From contig CAVWYO010000005.1 of NCBI GenBank assembly GCA_963759235.1, positions 62,001-126,000 on the forward strand: a DNA stretch of 64,000 nt, written 5' to 3'. The notes below the pieces were generated by a model, which saw nothing but the letters and a program-made list of their open reading frames with translations, ran no database searches and had not been told where the DNA came from. Positions 1 to 9,006 of this stretch are shown here, piece after piece. The DNA is from Bauldia sp963759235 (lineage in GTDB: Bacteria > Pseudomonadota > Alphaproteobacteria > Rhizobiales > Kaistiaceae). Both the position numbers and the translations under genes were made by a program. Numbering within the stretch: position 1 is the first letter of the stretch; each line of letters opens with the position of its first letter.

Positions 1-105
1 CGCGTGACGGCGGTGGCGCGGGGCGCGTTGACCGGACCGGGCATCGAAGCGCGCCGCCTGGTCGAAAGCCTCAGCGCGGCGCGTCCGAGAAACCCATTCG
101 TTTGA
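1..105 (+). CDS. C-terminal end of an unidentified protein (partial)
   Basis: Frame 1 is open from the window edge to a TGA at 103-105 and would give about 34 residues ending in ARPRNPFV. The composition is alanine- and arginine-rich and no motif identifies a family. It overlaps the 3' end of the opposing AbrB-like gene by about 35 bases, so the two would converge. With only the tail present, the frame could be open by chance in this high-GC sequence. Confidence 0.35.
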   Translation, partial: RVTAVARGALTGPGIEARRLVESLSAARPRNPFV

Positions 106-1171
106 TAACGAAGCGGGCAAGCGCCGGCCCGGTGATTATCACGATCAACAGCCGGGCGGTCTGCATCGCCATGATGAAGGGGACATTGACGTTGGTTGAC
201 GCCGCGATGATCGCCACCGAATCCGCCCCGCCGGGACTTGTCGCCAGATAGGCGGTCAAGGGGTCGATGCCGGCCGCGAACACAAGCACCGCGGCGATCA
301 GGGCGCAGATGGCGATCAACGTCAGCGTGGACAGGACGACGCGGGGAAACACCCTTGCCGCATGGACGAGGATCGCCCGGGTGAAGCGCAGGCCGATGGT
401 CCAGCCGACCAGGGCATAGCTCGCCGCCAGCAGCCATTGCGGGAGCTCGATGGTGATGGTTCCCGTGTCCTGCAGGACGACGCCGACGGCGAGCGGCACG
501 AGGAGCGGGCCGGCCGGAACGCGCAGGAGCCATCCGGCGATCGCGCCGATTCCGGCAAGCGCGCAGGTTTCGATGAACGGCACCCACGCGATCGGCGAGA
601 ACCAAACGATCGGCGGCGGTGGCGATCCCGAGCCCGTGATCCACAGCCGCGATACGACGGAGGCGGCGATCGCCACGCAGACGACGCGCAGATACTGCAT
701 GAAGGCGACGAGCCGGAAGTCGCCGCCATAGGCCTCGGCCATGAGAATCATCGGCGTCGCAGCGCCGGGGGACGATCCCCATATGGCGGTCGTCCCCGGC
801 AAGGCGCCCCAGCGCATCAGCAGCCAGCCGAGCACGGTCGCCGCGATGATCACCGAGAAGACACCGGCCAGGAACAGCGGCCAGTCGCGCGCTATTTCGT
901 TGACGATGGACAGCGGAATGACACGCACGATCATGCAGCCGATCACGCCCTGGGCGAGGAAGAAGAGAACGAGCGGCACACGCACCGTTCCCTCCAGCGC
1001 GGAAAGCAGGATCGCCGCCGCCATCGGCCCGAGCAACAGGGCTGCCGGCAGGCGTGCGGCCTCCAGAATCAGGACGAAGACGACGGAGAGGACAAGGAGG
1101 ATCGCCGCCTGGACGCCGAGCGGGTAGCTGCCGAACGGCCGCAAGCGCGACGAATAGCCGTGTAGCAGCAT
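71..1171 (-). CDS. AbrB family membrane protein (putative transporter)
   Basis: A 366-residue, very hydrophobic protein with about ten predicted membrane segments. It matches the AbrB family (often annotated as putative ammonia monooxygenase): an internal duplication, with the first half carrying a proline/glycine motif LLLGPMAAA and the second the related AGPLLVPLAVG. Glycine-proline kinks such as SPGAATPM and SPGGADSV recur at equivalent places in the two halves, as expected of the duplicated fold. Biochemical function is not established for the family, and the monooxygenase label in databases is unsupported. It appears to stand alone: a 400-base spacer separates it from the next gene on the other strand. 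ATG at 1171 gives the usual family length. Confidence 0.8.
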   Translation of the reverse strand: MLLHGYSSRLRPFGSYPLGVQAAILLVLSVVFVLILEAARLPAALLLGPMAAAILLSALEGTVRVPLVLFFLAQGVIGCMIVRVIPLSIVNEIARDWPLFLAGVFSVIIAATVLGWLLMRWGALPGTTAIWGSSPGAATPMILMAEAYGGDFRLVAFMQYLRVVCVAIAASVVSRLWITGSGSPPPPIVWFSPIAWVPFIETCALAGIGAIAGWLLRVPAGPLLVPLAVGVVLQDTGTITIELPQWLLAASYALVGWTIGLRFTRAILVHAARVFPRVVLSTLTLIAICALIAAVLVFAAGIDPLTAYLATSPGGADSVAIIAASTNVNVPFIMAMQTARLLIVIITGPALARFVIKRMGFSDAPR

Positions 1172-1574
1172 CGGCAGACCCGTCAGCCGGCCGGAAGGCC
1201 GATGTCGGCGGTCGTCATGACACGCGCGATCCGAGGGAAGATGTGCCGTCGCGTTCGGACATGTCCGGCCCTTTCCGCGGACTGATTCCGTCTCCGCGGT
1301 TTGGCGCGGAGGGGTGACGGGGAGGCAAGGGAAAATTATGCGAGGAGAGTTTCACAAAACGGACAGTTGAAGGTGTCCTCGCAAGAGTCAACATCGGCCG
1401 GTCAGCCGAAGCGCCGGCGCGGCCGGTTGCGCGGTTGCGGCGATCCTGGAAGCCGTCAAGATTCCAGGCGCGCCGGGGTTCTTTCGCGTTCCGCCACATG
1501 CCAGTCGCTTTTGCCGCCTTGACGCGGGCCGGGCAGTTGACGCTACCTAGGGGACAGTCATCGCCGGAGTATCA
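1172..1574. other. Intergenic region, nothing identified
   Basis: About 400 bases between the divergent starts of the AbrB-like gene and the LysE gene. It must hold both promoters. Short ORFs exist on both strands but have arginine/proline-rich frame-shadow composition and no ribosome binding site. I saw no terminator, strong inverted repeat or RNA gene. Confidence 0.5.
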
Positions 1575-2198
1575 ATGGACCTCGCCACCTGGTTCGCCTT
1601 CGCCGCCGCCTCGGTCGTGCTTTTGACGATTCCCGGGCCGACGGTCTTGCTCGTCGTCACCTATGCGCTGAGCCAGGGCAAGCGCGTTGCGGTGGCCACC
1701 GCCGCGGGCGTCGCGCTCGGCGATTTCACGGCGATGACGTTGTCGCTCGCCGGACTCGGGGCGTTGCTCGCCGCTTCCGCCGCCCTGTTCATGGTCCTGA
1801 AATGGATCGGCGTCGCCTATCTCGTCTATCTCGGCGTCCGGCTGTGGCGGTCCAAACCCGAATTTGGCGACGTCGTGCCGGAGGCCCGCGCGCGGCCAGT
1901 GCGGGCCATCTTCGGCCACGCCTTCCTGGTGACCGCCCTCAACCCGAAGAGCATCGCCTTCTTCGTCGCCTTCGTACCGCAATTCATCGACAACGGCACG
2001 GCGATCCTTCCGCAGCTTGCCGTCATGGAGATCACCTTCGTCGGTTTCGCGGCAATCAACGCGCTGGCTTATGCGTTCGCGGCGGACCGCTTGCGGACCC
2101 GGATTCACCGGCCGGGCGTGCTCAAGTGGCTGAACCGAGCCGGCGCGGGCTGCCTCATCGGCCTCGGCGCGGCGACGGCGGCGATCAGCCGGAGCTGA
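1575..2198 (+). CDS. LysE/RhtB family amino-acid exporter
   Basis: A 207-residue inner-membrane protein with about six membrane segments. Near residue 18 it has the family hallmark IPGPTVLLVV, followed by a glycine-rich helix ending in GVALGD, typical of LysE/RhtB exporters of amino acids or related metabolites. A second signature, ALNPKSIAFFVAF, lies in the middle, where the family has the N-P-K motif. Length is normal for the family. The substrate cannot be predicted. It is monocistronic: the next gene converges on it from the other strand with about 50 bases between stops. Confidence 0.9.
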   Translation: MDLATWFAFAAASVVLLTIPGPTVLLVVTYALSQGKRVAVATAAGVALGDFTAMTLSLAGLGALLAASAALFMVLKWIGVAYLVYLGVRLWRSKPEFGDVVPEARARPVRAIFGHAFLVTALNPKSIAFFVAFVPQFIDNGTAILPQLAVMEITFVGFAAINALAYAFAADRLRTRIHRPGVLKWLNRAGAGCLIGLGAATAAISRS

Positions 2199-2250
2199 GC
2201 CGCCGCGGCGCCGGGGGGTATTGCCGGCCCGGTCTTTGTCTACCCGCCGG

Positions 2251-3105
2251 TTAGATGACGAGGAAGTTGTCAGCGTCGAGGTGAGGGTGCCCTTTCAGCA
2301 CCGCGAACTCGACCTTGTGGTCGCTGCCGGTGCCGTCCGGATCATAGAACAGCCGCCCGTTGTGGTGGTTGTAGATGATCCGGTCGTTCGAATCGTGGGC
2401 CTTGCGGCCGACGTGGAACATGGCGTGCTGGAGGGGACCGTCGGCGCCAATCTCGGTGAAATAGGCGTTGTCCAGCTGGATCTGGTCGATCGTCGGCTGG
2501 AAGTCCTTGATCTTGTCGGCCTTGATGAGCTGGACGATCGTGTCGAAGACAAACGCATCGGGGCCGGGACCGCCGTACAGCTTGTTGGCACCGCCCCCGC
2601 CGATCAGAGTGTCGGCGCCGGTTGCTCCGAAGAGCCTGTCATTGCCGGTGCCGCCGATCAGCGTGTCGTCGCCGCCCTGGCCGTGCAGATCGTCCTTCCC
2701 GTTGTGGCCGCTGATGGTGTCGTTGCCGCCATAGCCCCGCAGGTTGTCGTTGCCGCCGGAGCCGATCACCTCGTCGTCGCCGGAAAGCAGTTCGGTCAAT
2801 CCGGCGTCGACGCCGCCGCTGAAGAGATCGTTGACGGAGCCGATGTCGAGGGAAAGACCGCTTATTGAATAGGCAGGCTGCTCATCGAGGCGGATCGCCA
2901 TTCCCTCGATTGTGCCGCTGACCGGCACACTCGCGACGATGACGAAGCTGCTGCCGGTGAAATCGAAGGAGATGTTGTCCGCGGTGGCGGTGAAGCTGTC
3001 ACCGATCACTGCCACGGGGAACGTAAGGTTGCTGTAGTCGGCGAGCAGGGCCAGTTCGGGGAGCGACCGCATGTCGGTTGCTTGGTTTGCGACAAACGTA
3101 ACCAT
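2251..3105 (-). CDS. RTX calcium-binding protein, short form
   Basis: A 284-residue protein. Residues about 109-185 are repeats of the GGxGxDxLxG nonapeptide (for example GGNDTISG, GGDDTLIGG) that bind calcium as a parallel beta roll. The last about 100 residues form a conserved end domain with IIYNHHNGRLFYD and LDADNFLVI, closely resembling the end of the second RTX protein at 25211-26935. RTX proteins without a signal peptide normally leave the cell through a type I secretion system using such a C-terminal signal; no T1SS genes lie in the window. The frame stays open upstream, but ATG at 3105 is preferred because it is preceded by GGAGGACACC. The N-terminal 100 residues match no domain I know. 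Confidence 0.85.
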   Translation of the reverse strand: MVTFVANQATDMRSLPELALLADYSNLTFPVAVIGDSFTATADNISFDFTGSSFVIVASVPVSGTIEGMAIRLDEQPAYSISGLSLDIGSVNDLFSGGVDAGLTELLSGDDEVIGSGGNDNLRGYGGNDTISGHNGKDDLHGQGGDDTLIGGTGNDRLFGATGADTLIGGGGANKLYGGPGPDAFVFDTIVQLIKADKIKDFQPTIDQIQLDNAYFTEIGADGPLQHAMFHVGRKAHDSNDRIIYNHHNGRLFYDPDGTGSDHKVEFAVLKGHPHLDADNFLVI

Positions 3106-3361
3106 TGGTGTCCTCCGGGTTCGGCGCGTGTCTTCTCCTGTTCCAGCCCGGTCGATGTGTCGGGCTCTCCCCGCGCTGCAACGATGCGGCGAATTTCTGA
3201 GAATTGTCTTACCTTTGCTGGTAAAAGGCCGAATAACCCCGGTGAAGGATCCCGGCCCCGTCTGGCCTCGCGCCGGGGGGAAACGCGTGGGGGGTGACGA
3301 GTCGGGCGTAATCCGGCAGGGTAGGGACTGCGACGGTGTCCGATCCTGCGGAGATCTTTCC

Positions 3362-4255
3362 TTGAAGTCCTTGCTTCCTGCCGCCGTCAGCGCGACCGCG
3401 ATCGTGGCGCTGGTGTCACTCGCCAATGCGGCCGGCTATCGGCTGGCCGCATGGAAGGACGATTTGTTCAAATACCCGGCGATCCTCAGCACCTCCTATG
3501 GCGGCGACTATGTGACGGTCGGCTATGTCGAGCAGCGCGACCTCTACCAGCGCGACGTAGTGCCGGAGAAAAAGACCAAGCCCGAATATGTCGATCTCGA
3601 TGTCAAGTCGGTCGAGAAAGACATGGTGGCGAGGGAAGGCAGCACCAGCGTCCAGTTCATCGCCACGGGCAAAGTCGACGGCGGCGCCAAGGCGGTCGTG
3701 CTTTACGTCCACGGCCGCAACGGCAACCGCTTCCAGGGCGCCAACGACTGGATGTTCGGGGGCAATTTCAACCGCATCAAGAACCTGATGGTGCACAATG
3801 GCGGTGTGTATCTGTCGCCGGGTTTCCCGAGCCTCGGGCAAAGGGGCGTCGATCAGGCCAAGATGCTTGTCCTCGAATACGCCAAGAACTCGCCGGGCGC
3901 TCCGATCTTCATCGCCTGCGGCTCGCTCGGCGGCCGCATCTGCTGGGGACTGGCCGAGGACGACGAAGCATCGGCCCATATCAGCGGCCTCCTGCTCCTC
4001 GGCTCGACCAGCGACGACGGCTTCTTCAAGACCGCCGCTTTCAAGCGGCGGATGCCGGTCTATCTCGGCCACGGCACCCACGACATCATCATCGACTGGA
4101 AGTCGACGGAGGCCTTCTTCAAGCACTTCAAGCAGCTCGACCCGAACTATCCGGTCAAGCTGGCGCTGTTCAACACCGGCTCGCACGGCACGCCGATCCG
4201 GATGACCGACTGGCGGCTGACCCTCAACTGGATGCTCGAGTTGGACGGGGCCTGA
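3362..4255 (+). CDS. Exported alpha/beta hydrolase
   Basis: A 297-residue protein with an N-terminal signal-like hydrophobic stretch ending in SLANA at about residue 23. The alpha/beta-hydrolase elements are in order: oxyanion-loop HG at 117-118 (LYVHGRNGN), nucleophile Ser188 in CGSLGG, acid Asp241 in GTHDIIID, and His275 in TGSHGTP. The elbow has Cys instead of the usual first Gly. No ATG fits; TTG at 3362 is chosen because GGAG lies eight bases upstream and the signal peptide starts there, although the frame is open further 5'. Substrate unknown; the fold suits esterase or lipase chemistry in the periplasm. It is divergent from the RTX gene across about 256 bases. Confidence 0.75.
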   Translation: MKSLLPAAVSATAIVALVSLANAAGYRLAAWKDDLFKYPAILSTSYGGDYVTVGYVEQRDLYQRDVVPEKKTKPEYVDLDVKSVEKDMVAREGSTSVQFIATGKVDGGAKAVVLYVHGRNGNRFQGANDWMFGGNFNRIKNLMVHNGGVYLSPGFPSLGQRGVDQAKMLVLEYAKNSPGAPIFIACGSLGGRICWGLAEDDEASAHISGLLLLGSTSDDGFFKTAAFKRRMPVYLGHGTHDIIIDWKSTEAFFKHFKQLDPNYPVKLALFNTGSHGTPIRMTDWRLTLNWMLELDGA

Positions 4256-4449
4256 GACCGGCGGCGACCTGCCGCAACTGCCTTGTCGTCAGCGTCGAAG
4301 GCTCGTTTCCGCTTGGCGCGGCGGCAACGGGGGTGATGGTGGATTGACCGTGGAGGATCGGATGGAGATGTCTCGCGCGGACCGGTTCTCCACGACATGT
4401 CGGCGTGCCCGAGCGGTTCAGTCCGTGGGGCGATCCGTCTGAAGATGCT

Positions 4450-5676
4450 TCAGGCGCGTGACCGCTGTCCAACGTTGGAGGCGCCGGAGCTCTCGCCGGG
4501 GCGCTGCCACCGGTAGATCCAGTCGTTCTGCGCCAACACCAGCCGCGGCCCGATCAGACGCAGCGCCAGGTCGCGGATACCGGCGAGCGGGGCAGCGAAA
4601 TGGTAGCGCTCGCCGGTTCGTTTGGCGGCGTTCCAGACGCGGGCGACGCGCGGCTTCCGCTCCGCCTCGTAGGCGGCAAGGGCGGCGGCAGCGTTACCCG
4701 GCGATGCGGCAAGGCAGTCGGCGAGCACCGCGGCGTCCTCGATGGCCATCGCCGCGCCCTGGGCGAGGAAGGGCGTCATCGCATGGGCGGCGTCGCCGAG
4801 CAGGGTGGTGGCGCCTTCCGACCAGGAACCGGTCGGGTCGACGGCGTTGATCGCCCATTTCTGCCAGCTCTGCGGAGCGGTGACGATGGCGCGAACCTCG
4901 GCCGACCACGTGTTGAACCGTTCGGCGATCCGCCGGTAGTCGCCGCGAGCGTTCCAGCCCTGTTTGTCCCATTGCTCTTCGACGATCGCGACGACGTTGA
5001 TCGCGGCGCCTCGGGCGATCGGATAGTGGACGAGGTGAGCGCTCTGCCCGACCCAGAGTCCGACCCGGTCGGCGGCAAGCGTCTCGGGCGCATTGTCGTA
5101 CGGGATCACGGTGCGCCACGCGGTCCTTCCCGTCGGCTCGGCGTCGAGTGCGCCGGTAATCCGTTCCCGCGTCGTCGACCAGACGCCGTCGGCGCCGACG
5201 ATGGCGACGGCGCGGACGAGCTCGTTACGTTTCCCCCTCAGCTTGACCAATAGTTCCCTGCCGCGGGGCAGCACGTCGGCGATCGTCGCGCCGAGCATGA
5301 GCTTGATATCGGCGGTCTTGCGAACGGCGGCGACCAGAACCGCCTGCAGATCGGCCCGATGGATGACGCGATAGGGAAAGCCGTAGCGCTCGCGGAACAT
5401 GGCGACGGGTATCGACACGATCATTGCACCGGATACGCCGTTGCGAACATCGATCGCCGGCGGCTCGATGGCCGCCGCGGCAATCGCGTCGTCGAGGCCG
5501 AGGCCGGCGAGGATGCGCCCGGCATTGGGCGAGAGCTGGATGCCGGCGCCGATCTCGGTCAGTTCGGCAGCGCGTTCGCAGATCACGACGGCGAAGCCGG
5601 CCCTTGCCACCGCCAGTGCGGTGGTCAGGCCGCCGATCCCGGCTCCGACAATGACGACCGTCTGCCCCGCGCCCAT
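4450..5676 (-). CDS. FAD-dependent aromatic-ring-type monooxygenase
   Basis: A 408-residue flavoprotein of the salicylate hydroxylase-like class A monooxygenases. The N-terminal dinucleotide-binding motif VVIVGAGIGGLTTAL begins at about residue 7 and is followed by a CERAAEL acidic strand end. The second FAD motif LLGDAAHAMTPFLAQGA lies near residue 300, with the family's conserved Asp and Pro. Such enzymes use NAD(P)H and oxygen to hydroxylate aromatic or ubiquinone-pathway substrates; the substrate here is unknown. The frame is open upstream through the next gene, but ATG at 5676 starts right before the FAD motif and lies 19 bases after the zf-CHCC stop, so the two are probably co-transcribed. 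Confidence 0.88.
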   Translation of the reverse strand: MGAGQTVVIVGAGIGGLTTALAVARAGFAVVICERAAELTEIGAGIQLSPNAGRILAGLGLDDAIAAAAIEPPAIDVRNGVSGAMIVSIPVAMFRERYGFPYRVIHRADLQAVLVAAVRKTADIKLMLGATIADVLPRGRELLVKLRGKRNELVRAVAIVGADGVWSTTRERITGALDAEPTGRTAWRTVIPYDNAPETLAADRVGLWVGQSAHLVHYPIARGAAINVVAIVEEQWDKQGWNARGDYRRIAERFNTWSAEVRAIVTAPQSWQKWAINAVDPTGSWSEGATTLLGDAAHAMTPFLAQGAAMAIEDAAVLADCLAASPGNAAAALAAYEAERKPRVARVWNAAKRTGERYHFAAPLAGIRDLALRLIGPRLVLAQNDWIYRWQRPGESSGASNVGQRSRA

Positions 5677-5695
5677 GGCAAGGCGACGGGCGGCC

Positions 5696-5944
5696 TCAGG
5701 CCGCTGTCTTCTCTTGGTAGAGATGGCCCGGCGGGTCGCTGTCGGCGGGTCCGAGGTCGCCCCGATAGCGGAAGAGCGTCGAGCAGTAGGGGCAGACGAT
5801 CTCGTCCGCGTCTCCCATGTCGAGGAAGACATGCGGGTGGTCGAAGGGCGGGCTGGCGCCGACGCACATGAACTCCTTGACCCCTATGGCGATTGCCGGC
5901 ACGCCGGAATCGTTGTGGAAATGGGGAATGACGTGATCCGCCAT
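5696..5944 (-). CDS. zf-CHCC zinc-finger domain protein
   Basis: An 82-residue soluble protein with the zf-CHCC pattern: a Cys in FMCVGASP, a His in DHPHVFLDM, then CPYC followed by STLFRY. The same domain forms the mitochondrial complex I accessory subunit NDUFS6, and small free-standing copies are widespread in alphaproteobacteria, where the role is not settled. One structural zinc is expected to be bound by the Cys-His-Cys-Cys set. It is first in a two-gene unit with the downstream flavin monooxygenase (19-base gap). The start at 5944 gives the usual short length of the family. Confidence 0.88.
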   Translation of the reverse strand: MADHVIPHFHNDSGVPAIAIGVKEFMCVGASPPFDHPHVFLDMGDADEIVCPYCSTLFRYRGDLGPADSDPPGHLYQEKTAA

Positions 5945-6056
5945 GAAGCCGCATCTCTCCTGGTTTCGGGTGGGCGCGACATTAGCGGGCCGGACGGGTA
6001 GGGAACAAGCCCGAGGTTTCGAGCCTCGCGTCCCGAGGCGTTGAAAGCAGAAGCCA

Positions 6057-6815
6057 ATGGCAACCGAGCATTTTTCTTCCGACGGCGTCGATATCGCCTT
6101 CCTCGACCAGGGGGAGGGCGAGCCGATCCTGCTGATCCACGGCTTTGCCTCCAACCATGTCGTCAACTGGGGCGCGACCGGCTGGATCGACACGCTGAAG
6201 CGGGCGGGGCGGCGGGTCATCGCCATGGACGTCCGCGGCCACGGGCAAAGCGCGAAGATCTACGACCCCGAGGCCTACCGGGGCGACCTCGTGGCCCGCG
6301 ACGCCGCCAATCTCATCGATCACCTCGGCCTCGGCCGGACCGACCTCATGGGCTATTCGATGGGCGGCCGGATCGCGGCGTTCGTCGCGGTAGAATACCC
6401 GGAGAAGGTGCGCTCGCTGATCATCGGCGGCTTCGGCATGGCTTTGATCGACGGGGTGGGCGGCGACGAGGCCATCGTGACGGCCCTGGAGGCGGCGAGC
6501 CTCGATGACGTCGACGGCGAGCCCGGCCGCGCCTATCGCAAATTCGCGGAACAGACCGGCAGCGACCTCAAGGCGCTGGCTGCCTGTATGCGGATCGGGC
6601 GCCAGACGCTGACGCCGGAGCAATTGGCGACGATCGGCGTGCCCGTCCTGATCGCGGTCGGCGAAAACGATCGGGTGGCGGGCTCGCCGCACGAACTCGC
6701 CAGCTTCATCCCCAATGCCGAGGTTCTGGTCATCCCGCGGCGTGACCATATGCTGGCAACCGCCGATCGCAGCTTCATTGCCGCGGTTCTCGATTTTCTG
6801 GCGCGGCGGCCGTGA
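6057..6815 (+). CDS. Alpha/beta hydrolase
   Basis: A 252-residue cytoplasmic alpha/beta-hydrolase. Visible elements: ILLIHGFAS oxyanion loop near residue 27, a nucleophile elbow GYSMGG with Ser101, an acidic residue after the strand VLIAVGENDR, and His in RRDHML close to the C-terminus, as in small haloperoxidase/esterase-like hydrolases. There is no signal peptide. Substrate cannot be inferred. It is divergent from the zf-CHCC/monooxygenase pair and lies about 190 bases before cysE on the same strand, a spacing that suggests separate promoters. Confidence 0.85.
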   Translation: MATEHFSSDGVDIAFLDQGEGEPILLIHGFASNHVVNWGATGWIDTLKRAGRRVIAMDVRGHGQSAKIYDPEAYRGDLVARDAANLIDHLGLGRTDLMGYSMGGRIAAFVAVEYPEKVRSLIIGGFGMALIDGVGGDEAIVTALEAASLDDVDGEPGRAYRKFAEQTGSDLKALAACMRIGRQTLTPEQLATIGVPVLIAVGENDRVAGSPHELASFIPNAEVLVIPRRDHMLATADRSFIAAVLDFLARRP

Positions 6816-7001
6816 AACGGTCCCCGCGGCCGCCGAGGATTCTGCGAATCGCCGGAATCCCTTGGCGGGGCTCCTTGTGATACCGGTTCAGCTTCCTAGG
6901 TGATGGGATGGTAACGGAATCACGGCTATTGGCTGCCTTGGGACAGCCGTCGGCTCTGTGATAGGGTGCGCCGCCTGTTCGGGGCAGTTGGAGCAACAAC
7001 T

Positions 7002-7835
7002 ATGTCGTCAACGAGTGCCGATGCCGCCGGTGACGTGCTGAGAAGCGTCGATCCCGTGTGGGACGATGTCCAGCGCGAGGCCAGACGCATCGTCGAGTCC
7101 GATCCGGCGATGGCGAGCTTTGTGTTCGCCGCGGTCCTCAATCACAGCCGGCTCGAGGATGCCATCGTCCATCGCATCGCCCAGCGGCTCGACAACCCCG
7201 TGGTCAGTGCCGAAGTCATCCGCCGCGGCTTCGAGGATGCCTTCGCCGACGACCCCGCGATCACCGAGGCGATGCGCATTGACCTGGCGGCGGTCTTCGA
7301 CCGCGACCCGGCCTGCACCCGCTACATCGAGCCGGTTCTCTACTTCAAGGGTTTCCATGCGATTCAGGCGTACCGGCTGGCTCACTGGCTGTGGCATCGG
7401 GGGCGCCAGGATTTTGCCTTGTACCTGCAAAGCCGCTCGTCGGAAGTCTTCCAGACCGACATCAATCCGGCTGCCAGGATCGGGAAGGGCATCTTCCTCG
7501 ATCACGCCACCGGTCTCGTCGTCGGGGCAACCGCCGTCGTCGAGGACGACGTGTCGATCCTTCAGGACGTCACGCTCGGCGGCACCGGCAAGGAGTGCGG
7601 CGACCGTCACCCGAAGATCGGGCATGGTGTCATGATCGGCGCCGGGGCCAAGATTCTCGGCAACATCGCCGTGGGTCGTTGCTCGAAGATCGCCGCCGGG
7701 TCGGTGGTGCTGAAGCCGGTGCCACCCAACTCGACCGTGGCCGGGGTTCCTGCCCGCGTCATCGGCGAGGCCGGCTGCAAGGATCCGGCGCGCACGATGG
7801 ACCAGATGGTCGCCGACAGCGACGTGGTCATCTAA
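7002..7835 (+). CDS. cysE: Serine O-acetyltransferase
   Basis: A 277-residue enzyme that makes O-acetylserine from serine and acetyl-CoA, the first step of cysteine synthesis. The N-terminal helical domain has the SATase pattern DPVWDDVQREA and FKGFHAIQAYRLAHWL; the C-terminal left-handed beta helix carries DINPAARIGKGIFLDHATG, the catalytic His being in this last string, then GGTGKECGDRHPKIG. The end includes the flexible tail that in other SATases binds cysteine synthase. ATG at 7002 is chosen over an upstream in-frame codon because GGAG lies about eight bases before it. DUF3126 follows after 19 bases, a common alphaproteobacterial pair. Confidence 0.96.
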   Translation: MSSTSADAAGDVLRSVDPVWDDVQREARRIVESDPAMASFVFAAVLNHSRLEDAIVHRIAQRLDNPVVSAEVIRRGFEDAFADDPAITEAMRIDLAAVFDRDPACTRYIEPVLYFKGFHAIQAYRLAHWLWHRGRQDFALYLQSRSSEVFQTDINPAARIGKGIFLDHATGLVVGATAVVEDDVSILQDVTLGGTGKECGDRHPKIGHGVMIGAGAKILGNIAVGRCSKIAAGSVVLKPVPPNSTVAGVPARVIGEAGCKDPARTMDQMVADSDVVI

Positions 7836-7854
7836 ATCCCAGGAAAGGGCGATT

Positions 7855-8064
7855 GTGGATCGACAGGAAATCACCAAGCTCGAAACGTACTTCCGCAAGC
7901 GTTTCAACACACCCGGCATGCAAGTGCGTCAGCGGCCGCAGAAGGCCGACTCGGCCGAGGTCTATATCGGAGACGAGTTCATCGGCGTGGTCTTCCGCGA
8001 CGACGAGGACGGCGACCTTTCGTACAATTTCACCATGGCCATCCTCGACATTGATCTCGACTAG
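7855..8064 (+). CDS. DUF3126 family protein
   Basis: A 69-residue acidic protein beginning MDRQEITKLETYF with the conserved middle AEVYIGDEFIGVVFRDDEDG and an end LDIDLD, matching DUF3126, a small family confined to alphaproteobacteria and usually found right after cysE. Function unknown; the constant linkage to cysE suggests a connection with cysteine metabolism, which is inference. It starts with GTG, preceded by AGGAAAGG in the 19-base gap after cysE, so the pair is likely one transcript. Confidence 0.9.
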   Translation: MDRQEITKLETYFRKRFNTPGMQVRQRPQKADSAEVYIGDEFIGVVFRDDEDGDLSYNFTMAILDIDLD

Positions 8065-8073
8065 GTGGAGGCT

Positions 8074-8805
8074 TCAGCGGTTCTCAAAGAACTGCGCGAC
8101 GAGCCGCCCGAGGCGGCCGTCCATGGCCCGCCAATCGGCGAGATAGGCCCGGTTGAAGCGATAAAGCATCGACAGACCCTGCCCGATATTCACGTCGCGG
8201 ATGCAGGTCGCTGGGATTTCGGGGGTTTCCTTGGCGAGGCAGCGGGAGACAAACGGCGCCTCGCCCTGCGGTGCGTAATAGACGATCTCGCCGTGATAGG
8301 CCGAGTCTTCGGCCAGGGCGCGGCCGGCGAGGCCGGCCGGCCCCGCAAGCTCCGGTCCATCGAAGAAACGGCTGTAGATTGTGTCGAGGCGGGCGGTCGA
8401 ATCGAGGTCGTTCTCGCGGGCCGATATCGTCACGAAGATCAGTGGAGCGGCCGGCGACGCATCCTTGAAATCGGGGGCCAATTCGTCCGAAAAGCCTTCG
8501 AGGGTCGGCCAGTGGAGGACAAGGTCGACCTGGTCGACCGCTCCGCCGCGCCGCTCGGATCGCAGGCGGATCATGTTGGCGGGGATGACCATCGGTTCGC
8601 CCGCCACAATGAGGCGCACCGGCGAGGGTTTGCCGTCGAGACCATGGAGGGCAATGCGATCATGATAGGCCTCGATGGCATTGCTCACGCCATAGGCGAT
8701 CGCGGCGACGACGAATATCCCCAGGGCGGCGAGGGCCGCCGGCCGCCGCCAGCCGTGGAAGACGCGGCGCGCCGTCGCCATTGGCCGGTCCGTGGCGACG
8801 CTCAT
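8074..8805 (-). CDS. Single-pass membrane protein of unknown function
   Basis: A 243-residue protein not assigned to a named family. One membrane segment near residues 25-45 (LAALGIFVVAAIAYGVSN) is preceded by basic residues, so the remaining about 195 residues should face the periplasm. That part is mixed alpha/beta with two cysteines (VSRCL and ATCIRD) that could pair. Orthologues of similar shape beside gamma carbonic anhydrase genes in Hyphomicrobiales are generally left as hypothetical. ATG at 8805 has GGAGAG about ten bases upstream; the longer frame adds only about 18 residues before the anchor. It converges on DUF3126 with nine bases between stops. Confidence 0.7.
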   Translation of the reverse strand: MSVATDRPMATARRVFHGWRRPAALAALGIFVVAAIAYGVSNAIEAYHDRIALHGLDGKPSPVRLIVAGEPMVIPANMIRLRSERRGGAVDQVDLVLHWPTLEGFSDELAPDFKDASPAAPLIFVTISARENDLDSTARLDTIYSRFFDGPELAGPAGLAGRALAEDSAYHGEIVYYAPQGEAPFVSRCLAKETPEIPATCIRDVNIGQGLSMLYRFNRAYLADWRAMDGRLGRLVAQFFENR

Positions 8806-8833
8806 CGCAGCGGGCTCTCCGCCGGGGAATCCC

Positions 8834-8850
8834 TTAACGAAACGGTAACC
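8834..8850. promoter_or_regulatory. Possible CtrA-like site
   Basis: TTAA-N7-GTAACC lies 29 bases upstream of the start of the single-pass membrane protein. The CtrA consensus is TTAA-N7-TTAA, so one half carries one mismatch. A site of this strength occurs by chance fairly often. Confidence 0.25.
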
Positions 8851-9006
8851 ATCGGCCAAGCTTTGGCGCCGAGTGGCGAAAAGCGTGTGATTCCATAGGC
8901 TTTCACACCGAATCAGAAGCTCTGTTGACGGTACGCCGCTTGCATCGCAAGCTCAACGGGAACGGCATGGCGTCTCTGTTTGAGACGCCGAGGACGAGGT
9001 TTTGCT

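Noticed and set aside
2560..2800. Short tandem DNA repeats, considered as CRISPR or satellite
   Set aside because: The periodicity is that of the RTX nonapeptide codons, inside an open frame; repeats are imperfect and lack unique spacers. The same holds for about 25500-25770.
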